Assembly: GCF_900113665.1 (NCBI RefSeq)
Contig: NZ_FOQD01000004.1
Coordinates: 248,001 to 312,000 of the forward strand
Direction: 5' to 3'
Length of the DNA: 64,000 bases
Source: Planctomicrobium piriforme
GTDB taxonomy: Bacteria; Planctomycetota; Planctomycetia; Planctomycetales; Planctomycetaceae
Positions 26,331 to 34,949 of the stretch are shown here, one piece after another. The notes under the pieces were generated by a model. That model did not search any database. It had not been told where the DNA came from and saw only the letters and a program-made list of their open reading frames with translations. The translations under genes and the position numbers were made by a program. How positions within the stretch are numbered: the first letter of the stretch is position 1; each line of letters begins with the position of its first letter.

Positions 26331-26626
26331 CATGAATTTTTCTTGGCACACTCCCCTGCCAGATTGGCGGCAGGCATTGGAAAAGGTTCTGGCGAATCGG
26401 CCAAAACGTCGTTGAATCAATCCAGGCAATCTGCCACAAACCGCATTCACAATTTCACTTGTGACCATTGTCAAATCGTGGCACGGCGTTTGTTACTTGC
26501 AGAATCTGAGGTTCTTTCCGCCCAAGGTCCGGCTCGCAGTGGTCGAGCGGGCGCTGCTATCGGCTCTCTGCCGGTTGAGAGGGGCGGAACTGGTCATTTG
26601 TTTTCGGGGACGAGGAGTAGTCATCA
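26331..26626. other. groES leader region
   Basis: About 300 bp upstream of groES. I looked for a CIRCE operator (TTAGCACTC-N9-GAGTGCTAA) and did not find one. A short hairpin (CCTGCC / GGCAGG) lies near 26354-26375. Heat-shock control therefore seems not to rest on HrcA-CIRCE here. Confidence 0.4.
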
Positions 26627-26938
26627 ATGGCGAAAAAGGGCAAAAGCGGCGGCAGCAAGATCGTTCCGCTCGGGGATAAAGTCGTGCTCAAGCGTCAGGC
26701 CGCTGAAGCGATGACCGCTGGCGGAATCGTGCTTCCGGATTCCGCGAAAGACCGTCCGCAGCGCGGCGAAGTGATCGCCATTGGCGATGGACACACCCGT
26801 GACGACGGGAAGAAGGTACCCCTCACCGTCAAAGAAGGGGACCGCGTGATCTTCAGTTCTTATGCCGGGGACGAGATCAAGGTGGGAGACGAGGAATACC
26901 TGCTGCTCAGTGAGCGCGACATTCTCTGCACTTACTAG
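26627..26938 (+). CDS. groES: Co-chaperonin GroES
   Basis: 103 aa. The heptameric lid protein of the chaperonin: VPLGDKVVLKRQAAEAMTAGGIVLP carries the mobile loop (AAEAMTAGGIVLP), and DRVIFSSYAGDEIKVGDEEYLLLSERDIL the barrel. The N-terminus carries a lysine-rich extension MAKKGKSGGSK not found in E. coli GroES. groEL follows after 112 bp. Confidence 0.95.
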   Translation: MAKKGKSGGSKIVPLGDKVVLKRQAAEAMTAGGIVLPDSAKDRPQRGEVIAIGDGHTRDDGKKVPLTVKEGDRVIFSSYAGDEIKVGDEEYLLLSERDILCTY

Positions 26939-26958
26939 GCGTTCAGCCAAGCGAATTT

Positions 26959-26986
26959 GCTGAAAGCTGGCCACTGAAGGCTGAAA
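26959..26986. repeat. Heptad repeat between groES and groEL
   Basis: GCTGAAA-GCTGGCC-ACTGAAG-GCTGAAA, four units of a 7-base register, inside the chaperonin operon spacer. Confidence 0.55.
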
Positions 26987-27050
26987 GCTCAACGGCAATT
27001 GCAGTCATTGCATTCAATTTACAGACACACCTCCTACGGAGATTTATGAC

Positions 27051-28670
27051 ATGGCCAAGATGATTGCTTTCGATCAGGAAGCACAGGAAGCGATGCGGCG
27101 GGGCGTCAGCAAGCTGGCTCGCGCTGTCCGCGTGACGCTCGGTCCCAAGGGCCGGAACGTCATTCTCGAAAAGAGCTTCGGCTCTCCCACCGTCACCAAG
27201 GACGGCGTGACCGTCGCTCGTGAAATCGAACTGTCCGACAAGTTCGAAGACATGGGCGCCCGCATGGTCCGCGAAGTCGCCAGCAAGACGAGCGACGTCG
27301 CCGGCGACGGCACCACCACCGCCACCATCATGGCAGAGGCCATCTACATCGAAGGCCTCAAGGCCGTCGTGGCCGGCGTCAGCCCGCTCGAAATGAAGCG
27401 GGGCATGGACAAGGCCGTGGCCGACATCACCGAAAAGCTGAAGTCGATGGCGATTCCCTGCCGCGACAAGAAAGCCATTGCCCAGGTCGGCACCGTTGCC
27501 GCCAACGGCGATGAAACCATCGGCAAGATCCTCGCTGACGCGATGGAAGCCGTCGGCAAAGACGGCGTCATCACCGTCGAAGAAGGCAAGTCGCTGCAGA
27601 CTGACTTCGAAGTGGTCGAAGGGATGCAGTTCGACCGTGGCTACCTGTCGCCGTACTTCGTCACCGATTCGCAGGCGATGGAATGCGTACTCGAAGACGC
27701 TTACGTGCTGATTCACGAGAAGAAAATCAGCAACATTAAAGACCTCGTTCCGGTTCTGGAAAAGGTCGTCAACGCCGGCAAGCCGCTGCTGATCGTCGCC
27801 GAAGACGTCGAAGGGGAAGCCCTCGCAACGCTGGTGATTAACAAGCTCCGCGGTACCTTCAAAATCGCTGCCGTGAAAGCTCCCGGCTACGGCGATCGCC
27901 GCAAGGCCATGCTCCAGGACGTCGCCATCATGTGCGGCGGCCAGGCCGTGTTTGAAGACCTCGGCATCAAGCTCGACAACCTCCAGTTGTCCGATCTCGG
28001 CCGCGTGAAGAAGGTCGTCATCGACAAGGACAACTGCACCCTGATCGAAGGGGCCGGCAAAACCGCCGACATCAAGTCCCGCATCGAGCAGATCAAGAAG
28101 GAAGCGGCCGGCAGCAGCAGCGACTACGATCGCGAAAAGCTGGAAGAACGGGTCGCCAAGCTCTCCGGCGGCGTCGCCCAGGTGAACGTCGGTGCTGCGA
28201 CCGAATCCGAAATGAAGGAAAAGAAAGCCCGCGTCGAAGACGCACTGCACGCGACCCGTGCTGCCGTCGAAGAAGGCATCCTGCCGGGCGGCGGCGTGGC
28301 TCTGCTCCGTGCTTCGACCTCGGTCGAACATGGCAAGCTGACCCACGGTGAAGAAGTGGGTTACAACATCATCGTGCGTGCCTGTCGCGCTCCGCTGACC
28401 CAGATCGCCAACAACGCCGGCGTCGACGGTGCTGTGATCTGTGAAAAGGTCTCGGAAAAGAAGGGCAACGAAGGCTACAACGCCGCGACCGACACCTACG
28501 AAGACCTGGTGAAAGCCGGCGTTATCGATCCGGTGAAGGTGACCCGATCAGCCCTGCAGAACAGCGCCAGCGTGGCGACCCTGCTGCTGACGAGCGACGC
28601 CCTGATCGCCGAAAAGCCGGCCAAGGACAAGAAAGCCGGCGGACATAGTCACGACGGGGATCTGTACTAG
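27051..28670 (+). CDS. groEL: Chaperonin GroEL
   Basis: 539 aa, family length. Recognisable motifs: VTLGPKGRNVILEKSFG, the nucleotide loop DVAGDGTTTATIMAEAI, apical QFDRGYLSPYFVTD, and C-terminal GILPGGGVALLR. It forms the 14-mer that folds proteins with GroES using ATP. The C-terminus ends KKAGGHSHDGDLY instead of the flexible GGM repeat tail typical of the major GroEL; this can mark a specialised paralogue or a lineage trait. A ribosome site GGAGA lies nine bases upstream. Confidence 0.97.
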   Translation: MAKMIAFDQEAQEAMRRGVSKLARAVRVTLGPKGRNVILEKSFGSPTVTKDGVTVAREIELSDKFEDMGARMVREVASKTSDVAGDGTTTATIMAEAIYIEGLKAVVAGVSPLEMKRGMDKAVADITEKLKSMAIPCRDKKAIAQVGTVAANGDETIGKILADAMEAVGKDGVITVEEGKSLQTDFEVVEGMQFDRGYLSPYFVTDSQAMECVLEDAYVLIHEKKISNIKDLVPVLEKVVNAGKPLLIVAEDVEGEALATLVINKLRGTFKIAAVKAPGYGDRRKAMLQDVAIMCGGQAVFEDLGIKLDNLQLSDLGRVKKVVIDKDNCTLIEGAGKTADIKSRIEQIKKEAAGSSSDYDREKLEERVAKLSGGVAQVNVGAATESEMKEKKARVEDALHATRAAVEEGILPGGGVALLRASTSVEHGKLTHGEEVGYNIIVRACRAPLTQIANNAGVDGAVICEKVSEKKGNEGYNAATDTYEDLVKAGVIDPVKVTRSALQNSASVATLLLTSDALIAEKPAKDKKAGGHSHDGDLY

Positions 28671-28671
28671 G

Positions 28672-28699
28672 GGTTGATGGTTTAAGGTTGAAGGTTTAT
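28672..28699. repeat. Heptad repeat directly after the groEL stop
   Basis: GGTTGAT-GGTTTAA-GGTTGAA-GGTTTAT, starting one base after the TAG and running straight into the terminator stem. Confidence 0.65.
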
Positions 28700-28734
28700 G
28701 GCCTCGGACGCGTCAGCGTTCGGGGCCTTTTTTT
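28700..28734 (+). terminator. Rho-independent terminator of groES-groEL
   Basis: GGCCTCGGACGC (28700-28711), loop GTCA, GCGTTCGGGGCC (28716-28727), then seven T. One G-T pair lies in the 12-bp stem. Confidence 0.92.
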
Positions 28735-28748
28735 GTTGGGGGAGGCTT

Positions 28749-28820
28749 TTTGTCATTTGTCATTTGTCATTTGTCATTTGTCATTGGCTTGAGGCTTGAG
28801 GCGTGAGGCGTGAGGCGTGG
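28749..28820. repeat. Heptad array: TTTGTCA x5 then GGCTTGA/GGCGTGA x5
   Basis: Five exact TTTGTCA units at 28749-28783 are followed almost at once by GGCTTGA x2, GGCGTGA x2 and GGCGTGG (28786-28820). Two different unit sequences share one 7-base period. Confidence 0.85.
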
Positions 28821-28925
28821 GGTTTTTGGTGCTGAAATGGATGATGTTTTGTCAGGATTTGTGGCAATCGATAGACTTTAGTGCGGCGGAAGAGGTTGTT
28901 TCACACTTCTTATGAGGACGGGCAG

Positions 28926-29804
28926 ATGAAAGTTCGGAAGGGGCTGGAGATCACTCGTGAGAGTTGGCGGGTGTTGTGGCATGATCGAAAGCTGCTGATC
29001 TTTCCGATCCTCAGTACGCTCTCAGCGCTGGCGCTGATCGGGATGCTCTTCTCTGCCGGATATCTGATTCCGGAACTTGGTCAACGGGTCATGAGTTTTG
29101 CCGACCCGGATCAGCAGCATTCGCCCCTCGAACAAGCAGTGGGGATTCTCTGTCTGTTCGTGCTGTATTTTGTCGGCTGGTTCATCGCCATCTTCTTCAA
29201 TACCGCCCTGGTGGGCTGCGCTCTCACCCGCTTCTCAGGCGGCACGCCGACAGTGAAGGGGGGACTTCAACTGGCGGTGAAGCGTCTGCCGCAGATCCTG
29301 GGCTGGAGCCTGTTGACGGCGGGGGTGGGGACACTGCTGTCGGCCGTCGAACAGAAGCTCGGCTGGGTCGGAATCATCATGATCAGGCTGATCGGGCTCA
29401 CCTGGACGGTGGCGACTTACTTTGTGGTGCCGCTGCTGGCGGCGGAAGGGGTGGGCCCGGTGACGGCGGTGCGGCAGTCGGTGCAGTTGCTGAAGAAGAC
29501 CTGGGGAGAAGGATTGACCGGCAACATCGCGATTCCGCTGATCTCGTCGGGCTTCGCGATCCTCGCCCTGGTGTTCGCAACGGCCGGGTTTCTGGCGGCG
29601 GTGTTTCTGGAATCGCTGGCGATCGCGATCGCGACGGGCGTCTGCCTGGTGGTCTCGGTGTTTCTGGTGATGGTGATCAGCAGCGCGATGCGACAAGTTT
29701 TTCTGGCTGGCCTGTATCGCTATGCAATGACCGGAGAAGTCCCCCAGGGATTTTCGGAAGCGTCGATGAAGCAGGCCCTCAGCGCTGGGAAGCAGCCGGC
29801 CTGA
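28926..29804 (+). CDS. DUF6159-like multi-pass membrane protein
   Basis: 292 aa from ATG 28926, with GAGGA nine bases upstream. The opening 'GLEITRESWRVLWHDRKLLIFPILSTLS' (charged helix, then 'L..FP..S') and six hydrophobic helices match the DUF6159 type of bacterial membrane proteins of unknown function. A GG-rich amphipathic segment (FSGGTPTVKGGLQLA) connects helices 2 and 3. It is a single gene. Confidence 0.65.
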   Translation: MKVRKGLEITRESWRVLWHDRKLLIFPILSTLSALALIGMLFSAGYLIPELGQRVMSFADPDQQHSPLEQAVGILCLFVLYFVGWFIAIFFNTALVGCALTRFSGGTPTVKGGLQLAVKRLPQILGWSLLTAGVGTLLSAVEQKLGWVGIIMIRLIGLTWTVATYFVVPLLAAEGVGPVTAVRQSVQLLKKTWGEGLTGNIAIPLISSGFAILALVFATAGFLAAVFLESLAIAIATGVCLVVSVFLVMVISSAMRQVFLAGLYRYAMTGEVPQGFSEASMKQALSAGKQPA

Positions 29805-29936
29805 GGGCTGGGCTTTTGATTACGACAGTTGGCCGGCCGTTCAGCCACGCGTCCTCTCGACGAGCCTTGAGCTTGGGGGACGGGGATTTCTGATCGGGGT
29901 CGCCAAGAAACAAATCTCTTTGAAGGTGTCGTCCCA

Positions 29937-30227
29937 ATGTTTCGAACAATCACATTCCTGGCAGTCGCCGCGGTTCTCGTCTCAATCTGCGGTTCCTATT
30001 CGTTCGGCGAACCGGCCAACAAACAACCTGGAAACATCGCTCAGGTCTGGGAATACCGAGTCATTGCCCTGGCGGACCTGGTGAGCGTCCAGCAAGCGTT
30101 GCAAGCGGATCAACGCCCGCAGGTGGTACAGACCATTGAGGCGAAATTCAACCAACTGGGACGAGACGGCTGGGAATACAGCGGAGACCTACCAGGGACT
30201 GCGATTTTTAAGCGGCTGAAACGGTGA
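29937..30227 (+). CDS. Small secreted DUF4177-like protein
   Basis: 96 aa. The signal MFRTITFLAVAAVLVSICGSYSFG is followed by WEYRVIALADL, EAKFNQLGRDGWEYSGDLPGTAIFKRLKR: the 'W.Y.v......l..LG.dGWE.........fKR' pattern of DUF4177. Function unknown. It is a single gene. Confidence 0.65.
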   Translation: MFRTITFLAVAAVLVSICGSYSFGEPANKQPGNIAQVWEYRVIALADLVSVQQALQADQRPQVVQTIEAKFNQLGRDGWEYSGDLPGTAIFKRLKR

Positions 30228-30281
30228 GGTGCGGCTGCTGGAAGTCGAAAGATGATGATGCGGGCTTGATGGGCTGCACAA

Positions 30282-30315
30282 TGCCATGCTGAGACGAGTC
30301 CATCTCAGCATGGCA
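30282..30315. repeat. Intergenic palindromic hairpin, copy 1 (conserved loop)
   Basis: A perfect 13-bp stem TGCCATGCTGAGA / TCTCAGCATGGCA with loop CGAGTCCA. Copy 2 at 31411-31440 has the same inner stem CTGAGA/TCTCAG and the loop CGAGTACA. Confidence 0.75.
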
Positions 30316-30347
30316 CCTGGCGCTCTCAGCCAATTGCGGGAGATGAG

Positions 30348-30803
30348 ATGATTGTTAGTTCGCGGGTGCTGCAGTTCTTGAAGATCGGTTTGTTCGTCTT
30401 CGGTTTTCTATCGGCGATTCTGGATGATCTTATCAGCGGTGAATTGGCTCACCGATTGGTGGATATCCTGCTGAACTATCCCGTGATTTTTTTGCCTTTG
30501 CTATCGGGAGCGCCAGCCATCAGCGCGGCGCTCGTGATGTTGGGGATTGGATGGCATCGGCCAAAGTTCCGGTCCTTCATCACGATCGATCTTCCTGGGA
30601 ACGCCACTCCAATGGATGTGCTGCAATTGTTTACGGCTCATCAAACGGGATGCGCGCTTGGCCATCTCGCAGCATGGATTGCTGTGCGCGACTGGAGTTT
30701 TCTGCTGCTCTCGGCCATCTGCCTTTATGGGACTTTGTGTTTCCTGGCGGGAATCTGGGTGCTGAGCAGATATGGAAACGTCGAGGAGAAGCCAGAGGAT
30801 TGA
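30348..30803 (+). CDS. Four-helix membrane hypothetical protein
   Basis: 151 aa. Hydrophobic segments lie at about 10-28, 40-65, 103-118 and 120-140 (the last two flank a short turn). There is no signal peptide and no motif known to me. GGGAGATGAG just before the ATG offers a ribosome site. The gene is flanked by the palindromic repeat upstream and the VOC gene downstream. Confidence 0.5.
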   Translation: MIVSSRVLQFLKIGLFVFGFLSAILDDLISGELAHRLVDILLNYPVIFLPLLSGAPAISAALVMLGIGWHRPKFRSFITIDLPGNATPMDVLQLFTAHQTGCALGHLAAWIAVRDWSFLLLSAICLYGTLCFLAGIWVLSRYGNVEEKPED

Positions 30804-30869
30804 CGTTGGGCAGGATTGAATGCAATGTTGGTGAGTTTAAATGAGTAACGTAGGGATCAGGAAAACATC

Positions 30870-31334
30870 ATGGCGGTTCAGCGGATGGACAACGTTGGCA
30901 TTGTGGTGGAAGACCTCGATGCCGCGATCGCGTTCTTTGTCGAGCTTGGACTCGAACTCGAGGGGCGGGCTCCGATCGAAGGAGAGTGGGCGGATGGGGT
31001 CACTGGATTACGCGGCATGCGGGTCGAGATCGCCATGCTGCGAACGCCGGACGGTCATAGCCGGCTCGAGCTGTCCCGATTTCTCGCGCCGCGGGTGGTC
31101 GCCGATCATCGCAGGGCACCGGTGAATTGTCTGGGTTACCTTCGTGTGATGTTCGCCGTGGATGACCTCGACGACACGCTTGCCCGACTCGGCAAACGGG
31201 GCGCGGAGGTCGTCGGGGAAGTGATCCAATACGCAGACATCTATCGGCTCTGCTACATCCGAGGCCCCGAAGGAATTCTCATCGGGCTCGCCCAGCAACT
31301 CACACAGCAGGCTTCGCGAGCGAATCCCATGTGA
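30870..31334 (+). CDS. VOC-superfamily (glyoxalase/dioxygenase-like) protein
   Basis: 154 aa. The pattern is MDNVGIVVEDLDAAIAFFVELGLELEG, then a metal-fold strand VEIAMLRTPDGHSRLELSRF, and the second module LRVMFAVDDLDDTLARLGKRGAEVVG with CYIRGPEGILIGLAQ. This is a complete two-module VOC protein, with the usual Glu metal ligands (LELS, EGI). The substrate cannot be told. Confidence 0.8.
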   Translation: MAVQRMDNVGIVVEDLDAAIAFFVELGLELEGRAPIEGEWADGVTGLRGMRVEIAMLRTPDGHSRLELSRFLAPRVVADHRRAPVNCLGYLRVMFAVDDLDDTLARLGKRGAEVVGEVIQYADIYRLCYIRGPEGILIGLAQQLTQQASRANPM

Positions 31335-31410
31335 CCGCTCGGCAGGCAGAGGTGCGAATGAATGCCCAACATGCTTCGGCATGACGCTGCCGATGATGGG
31401 CAGCACAAAG

Positions 31411-31440
31411 CACTGCTGAGACGAGTACATCTCAGCAGTG
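31411..31440. repeat. Intergenic palindromic hairpin, copy 2 (conserved loop)
   Basis: CACTGCTGAGA / TCTCAGCAGTG with loop CGAGTACA, followed by GCACC as in copy 1 (GCACC). Between this and 31334 lie two further short hairpins (GCTGCC/GGCAGC and CATGC/GCATG). Confidence 0.75.
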
Positions 31441-31534
31441 GCACCAAGTGGTAGTCTTCACACTTCTAGCACGAAAATGAAAAGCTCCAATTGAAGAGCT
31501 AGCGATTTGAAAACAAGAACGTGAAGTGGAACAA

Positions 31535-34120
31535 ATGGCCGGGAAACGAGCAACTAATCGACCAAGTTTGAGCGCCGAGCACTGGGTTCACTGGTGCATG
31601 AACCTACTTTGTGCTGTTGGTGCCGGAATCTTCCTCATTCCCTACTTTCGCTCGAATCCGGAAAGTGTTCACACGTTTGCAACGGAACTTCCAGATTGGC
31701 AGAGACAACTGTTCGTTTTTCTAGTGTGTGCCATTCTCGCCTATACTTTGTGCAAACTCTTCTCACCCCGGCTCTCGCATCTTCGATATTTCTTCTCGCA
31801 CCCGCCCATATGGTCCGCATGGCTGCTGGGCGTGGTTGGCTTGTGCGGTCTCGATCTTGGTGTCGGACTGTCTAAGAACACCTATACTGCGTCATGGGAA
31901 GAGTGGCTCGGGTTCGGATTAGGTCCTGTACTCGTGGTATTTCTCGTTCGCTCGATAAGCGCCATAGGTGAATCGTTTGGCAAACCCGTCCTTAAGGGGA
32001 AGCAAACGAGAAATGGTACGGGTACTCTAGATTGGACAACTCTCGAACCGTGGCTTCAATCAGAGGCACCCGCTTCACACGACTTCCTAGGGAATTACCG
32101 GATCGCGGAGCGGCTCAGCGGGCTACTCTCCGACGGGACTCGCTCTATCGGAATTGTCGCCCCATTTGGTGCGGGCAAATCGAGCGTCGTAAAATGGATA
32201 GAAGAACTTGTTGAAGAGAGCAATGAGTTCCTTTTGAGCGAACATAGCTGCTGGGGCTTCGAAACATCTTCTGCTTCAATTCACTCAATGCTTGTTGATG
32301 CCATCGGGAAGGTCGAAGAGCGAATCGACACGTTTCAGGTCAGTTCGCTACCTGAGTCGTACCGACAAACGTTTTCGGCAGGCGGGGAATGGCTGGACAA
32401 CATCTCGAAGATGTTGTTCGGGCAACGTGACCCAATTGACCAGTTTCGCCGCCTCTCTGCCCTCTTGGATGACATGGGAGTGCGTTTGGTCTATGTCGTC
32501 GAAGACTTGGATCGGAACGACAGCAGATCTTTCGACATTCAAGAGGTTCTTGCATTCCTTCAACAACTAAAAGAATTCCCTAATCTGTCCTTCATTCTCG
32601 TCGGAGGACTGAGTGCATCGGCGAGAATCGACTATGCCAAACTGTGCGACCACATCGAGTACGTGCGAACGCTCTCGGTTCATCAATCCGGTTTGCTAGT
32701 TGCGGCTCTGCGTGAGCGATGCATCAGCCAAGAGGCATTCCCACACGTCCACTTGATCGACGCAGACGACAACCAATGGCGACCAAATCGCTGGTTGCTC
32801 TTGTCAGACCGAGACGAGATTTACCCACCGGAAGCCATTGCTCGGCTCTTAAATACGCCCAGGGCGCTGCGACATACGTTGGGTCTGACTTACCGGACTT
32901 GGCGAAATCTCTTCGGTGAGATTGACTTCGATCATCTGCTGGCGATCAACGTCCTGCGATACGCTGCCCCGGAAGCATTCTCGTTCGTGTTGCGCCACTG
33001 GCACCGCATTCATGACCAACCCCCGGACTACATGCATCGGCACGGCCAGTTGAACGTAATTAGGGCGTCTCTACGGCGAGAGTGGGAACATGTGTGTGGG
33101 GGTGCTGATTGGGATCCGAGGGCCGCACGGGCGATAATCGATCTCATTCTGCCATCGACACCAACATGGCTTGATGAGACAGATTATGGAGGTCAGCCTC
33201 GGCCACAGGGCGTTGAACAAGAACGATACTGGCAACGTGCATTAAACGAGAATATCGCACCCGACGAAGTGCGAGACCAGATAGTTATTCGTGATATCCA
33301 GCAATGGATCGATAGTCCTGTTCCTGATGCGCCCCTCGTCACAGGCATTTGTTCCAAATCTCGTTTCAGCAACGTGTGGGAAGACTTAGCCTATCGCTAC
33401 TTTTCGGATGATCGAGAAAGAATCCTATTACTTTGCACGCAAGTGCTGGATCGCATTCGTCTGCAACACGGGCCGGCAGCTTCTAGCGACTGCCAAGGAT
33501 TCATCGCGATCTGGCGATACGCCAACCGCCACGCGGGGCATGTGGAATCCAACGCCCGATGGCTTGAGGATCGAATCACAGAAGCAGCGAGCGTCAGCCT
33601 TGAGCTTGTTAACTCGCTATGGCACTACTGGGGTGCAGGGAATTATACGATCTTGCGGCCTGAAGATCGTGACCGTGTGCGGCGTCATATCATCGACGTT
33701 CTGCAGCACACACTTACTACGGCTGAAGCACTTGGGGAAGTCACGCATCCGTCGTTTCGCTACATTTTCTACCAATTGGTTTTCGATCCAGGTCAGCATA
33801 TACCGGTACTGGCTGGCCCCGCAATTTGGTCGTGGATGGGGCCAGTTCTCCTCGCAGGTCTTCGGAGAGGGCAAGTAACGACTGCCATTGGCGTTTGCAG
33901 CTTGGTTGCTTCAAGGGACGGAAGCAGTCGTCGAGAGCCAACAACAGCCGACCATGAATTGATTCGGTCTTTCTTCGGTAATGACGCTTCGCAAGCCATT
34001 GATGCGATTGAAATGCTACTGCCGCAGGTAGATGAAAATGATCGAACATTCGTAACCCACGTCGTGCAGTCGGCTCGAGCTAGATTGGCCGAAGATCACA
34101 TTGGGCGGATTGATTTGTAG
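31535..34120 (+). CDS. Membrane-anchored KAP-family P-loop NTPase
   Basis: 861 aa from ATG 31535 (an in-frame GTG at 31526 adds three residues). Four N-terminal membrane helices lie at about 20-38, 60-80, 92-110 and 120-140. The ATPase core has Walker A APFGAGKSSVVKW and Walker B VRLVYVVEDLDRND, followed by the KAP-type 'EVLAFLQQLKEFPNLSFILVGG' sensor strand. The C-terminal 450 residues are helical and unassigned. KAP ATPases with membrane segments occur in anti-phage and surface-signalling systems. Codon choice looks less GC-biased than neighbours (many ATT, AAT, TTG), suggesting horizontal gain. No partner gene is adjacent. Confidence 0.75.
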   Translation: MAGKRATNRPSLSAEHWVHWCMNLLCAVGAGIFLIPYFRSNPESVHTFATELPDWQRQLFVFLVCAILAYTLCKLFSPRLSHLRYFFSHPPIWSAWLLGVVGLCGLDLGVGLSKNTYTASWEEWLGFGLGPVLVVFLVRSISAIGESFGKPVLKGKQTRNGTGTLDWTTLEPWLQSEAPASHDFLGNYRIAERLSGLLSDGTRSIGIVAPFGAGKSSVVKWIEELVEESNEFLLSEHSCWGFETSSASIHSMLVDAIGKVEERIDTFQVSSLPESYRQTFSAGGEWLDNISKMLFGQRDPIDQFRRLSALLDDMGVRLVYVVEDLDRNDSRSFDIQEVLAFLQQLKEFPNLSFILVGGLSASARIDYAKLCDHIEYVRTLSVHQSGLLVAALRERCISQEAFPHVHLIDADDNQWRPNRWLLLSDRDEIYPPEAIARLLNTPRALRHTLGLTYRTWRNLFGEIDFDHLLAINVLRYAAPEAFSFVLRHWHRIHDQPPDYMHRHGQLNVIRASLRREWEHVCGGADWDPRAARAIIDLILPSTPTWLDETDYGGQPRPQGVEQERYWQRALNENIAPDEVRDQIVIRDIQQWIDSPVPDAPLVTGICSKSRFSNVWEDLAYRYFSDDRERILLLCTQVLDRIRLQHGPAASSDCQGFIAIWRYANRHAGHVESNARWLEDRITEAASVSLELVNSLWHYWGAGNYTILRPEDRDRVRRHIIDVLQHTLTTAEALGEVTHPSFRYIFYQLVFDPGQHIPVLAGPAIWSWMGPVLLAGLRRGQVTTAIGVCSLVASRDGSSRREPTTADHELIRSFFGNDASQAIDAIEMLLPQVDENDRTFVTHVVQSARARLAEDHIGRIDL

Positions 34121-34425
34121 GGTGTAGTCGAGGTCGTGAGAGAAGATGATAGGGCAGGTCGGCTGTTCTACCGAGATGTGGCATTGATTAGGACAAAGGC
34201 CGGGCAGTGACTCACCTTCAGAGGATGCTTCAACTTTGGTGGGTCTGCGGACGGTCGAGTTGAGGATTGAATCCTGCGTCTGGGGTATGTTTTCGAGGCG
34301 AGGATGATTTCTTGCCCCGTCGTTGATCATACACTACGAGGCTTGAGGAGTGAGGCTTGAGACTTGAGGGGACACAGGTGGAAACCTCTGTGCTGCTTTT
34401 GTGTCGCTGTCGCCGCGTGGACCGT
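34121..34425. other. Non-coding spacer with a short heptad run
   Basis: No gene is convincing. At 34340-34367 there is GGCTTGA-GGAGTGA-GGCTTGA-GACTTGA (four heptads). Confidence 0.5.
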
Positions 34426-34644
34426 GTGTCTCCCCGGGCGGCTCGCCCGGGGCTAAGTGGTTGATTCTTCCGGATCCGCTCTGTCTCCGTGAGAAAACGA
34501 AGATTGACATCTTCGGCTCGCTGGTTGGTGCACGCGTGAAATGACCTTCTTTTGAAGGCGTCGCTCGCGGTGCGTGAACGAGTTGGTGCGTCGCTTTGAC
34601 GTTCGGCGGGGCCATTCGCTTTGCTGCTGACCCCGGCACCCGGC
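34426..34644. repeat. 219-bp tandem duplication, copy A
   Basis: It begins GTGTCTCCCCGGGCGG, passes through a CCCCGGGCGG/CTCGCCCGGGG palindrome, a TTCGGCTCG stretch and GACGTTCGGCGGGG, and ends CCCCGGCACCC. The next copy follows directly. A long minus-strand frame across both is best read as the repeat, not a gene. Confidence 0.75.
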
Positions 34645-34860
34645 GTGTCTCCCCGGGCGGATCGCCCGGGGCTTAGTGGTTGATTTTCCGGATCCACTCT
34701 GTCTCCGTGAGAATGCGAAGATTGAAATCTTCGGCTCGCCGATCTGGGCGCACACTTAAAGTGACCTGGTTCTGATGGCATGGCTCGCGGGGCGTGAACG
34801 GGTTGGTGCGTTGCTTTGACGTTCGGCGGGGCCATTCGCTTCGCTGCTGACCCCGGCACC
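34645..34860. repeat. Tandem duplication, copy B
   Basis: Near-copy of 34426-34644 with scattered substitutions and small indels, so the duplication is old or gene conversion is weak. The Smal-type CCCCGGGCG palindrome and the terminal CCCCGGCACCC are intact. Confidence 0.75.
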
Positions 34861-34949
34861 CGCGCGTTGACGCCCGAGAAGCGTTTCGTCAAAACGATTG
34901 TCAAGGTGACTCGGGTGCTGAGTGGTCTGCTTGAAGAAGGGCCGAAGTC

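Noticed and set aside
26331..26626. CIRCE operator upstream of groES
   Set aside because: No TTAGCACTC inverted repeat is present.
26943..28346. 467-codon minus-strand frame opposite groEL
   Set aside because: Shadow of groEL; its composition is typical of antisense frames (His/Gly/Asp/Phe-rich).
28749..28820. CRISPR array
   Set aside because: The repeats are 7 bases with no spacers and no cas genes are near; this applies to all heptad arrays in the window.
34230..34904. Minus-strand frame of 224 codons over the tandem duplication
   Set aside because: It only reflects the duplicated DNA: the same protein-like text repeats with the copies, and composition (Arg/Pro/Ser) is that of a GC-rich shadow frame.
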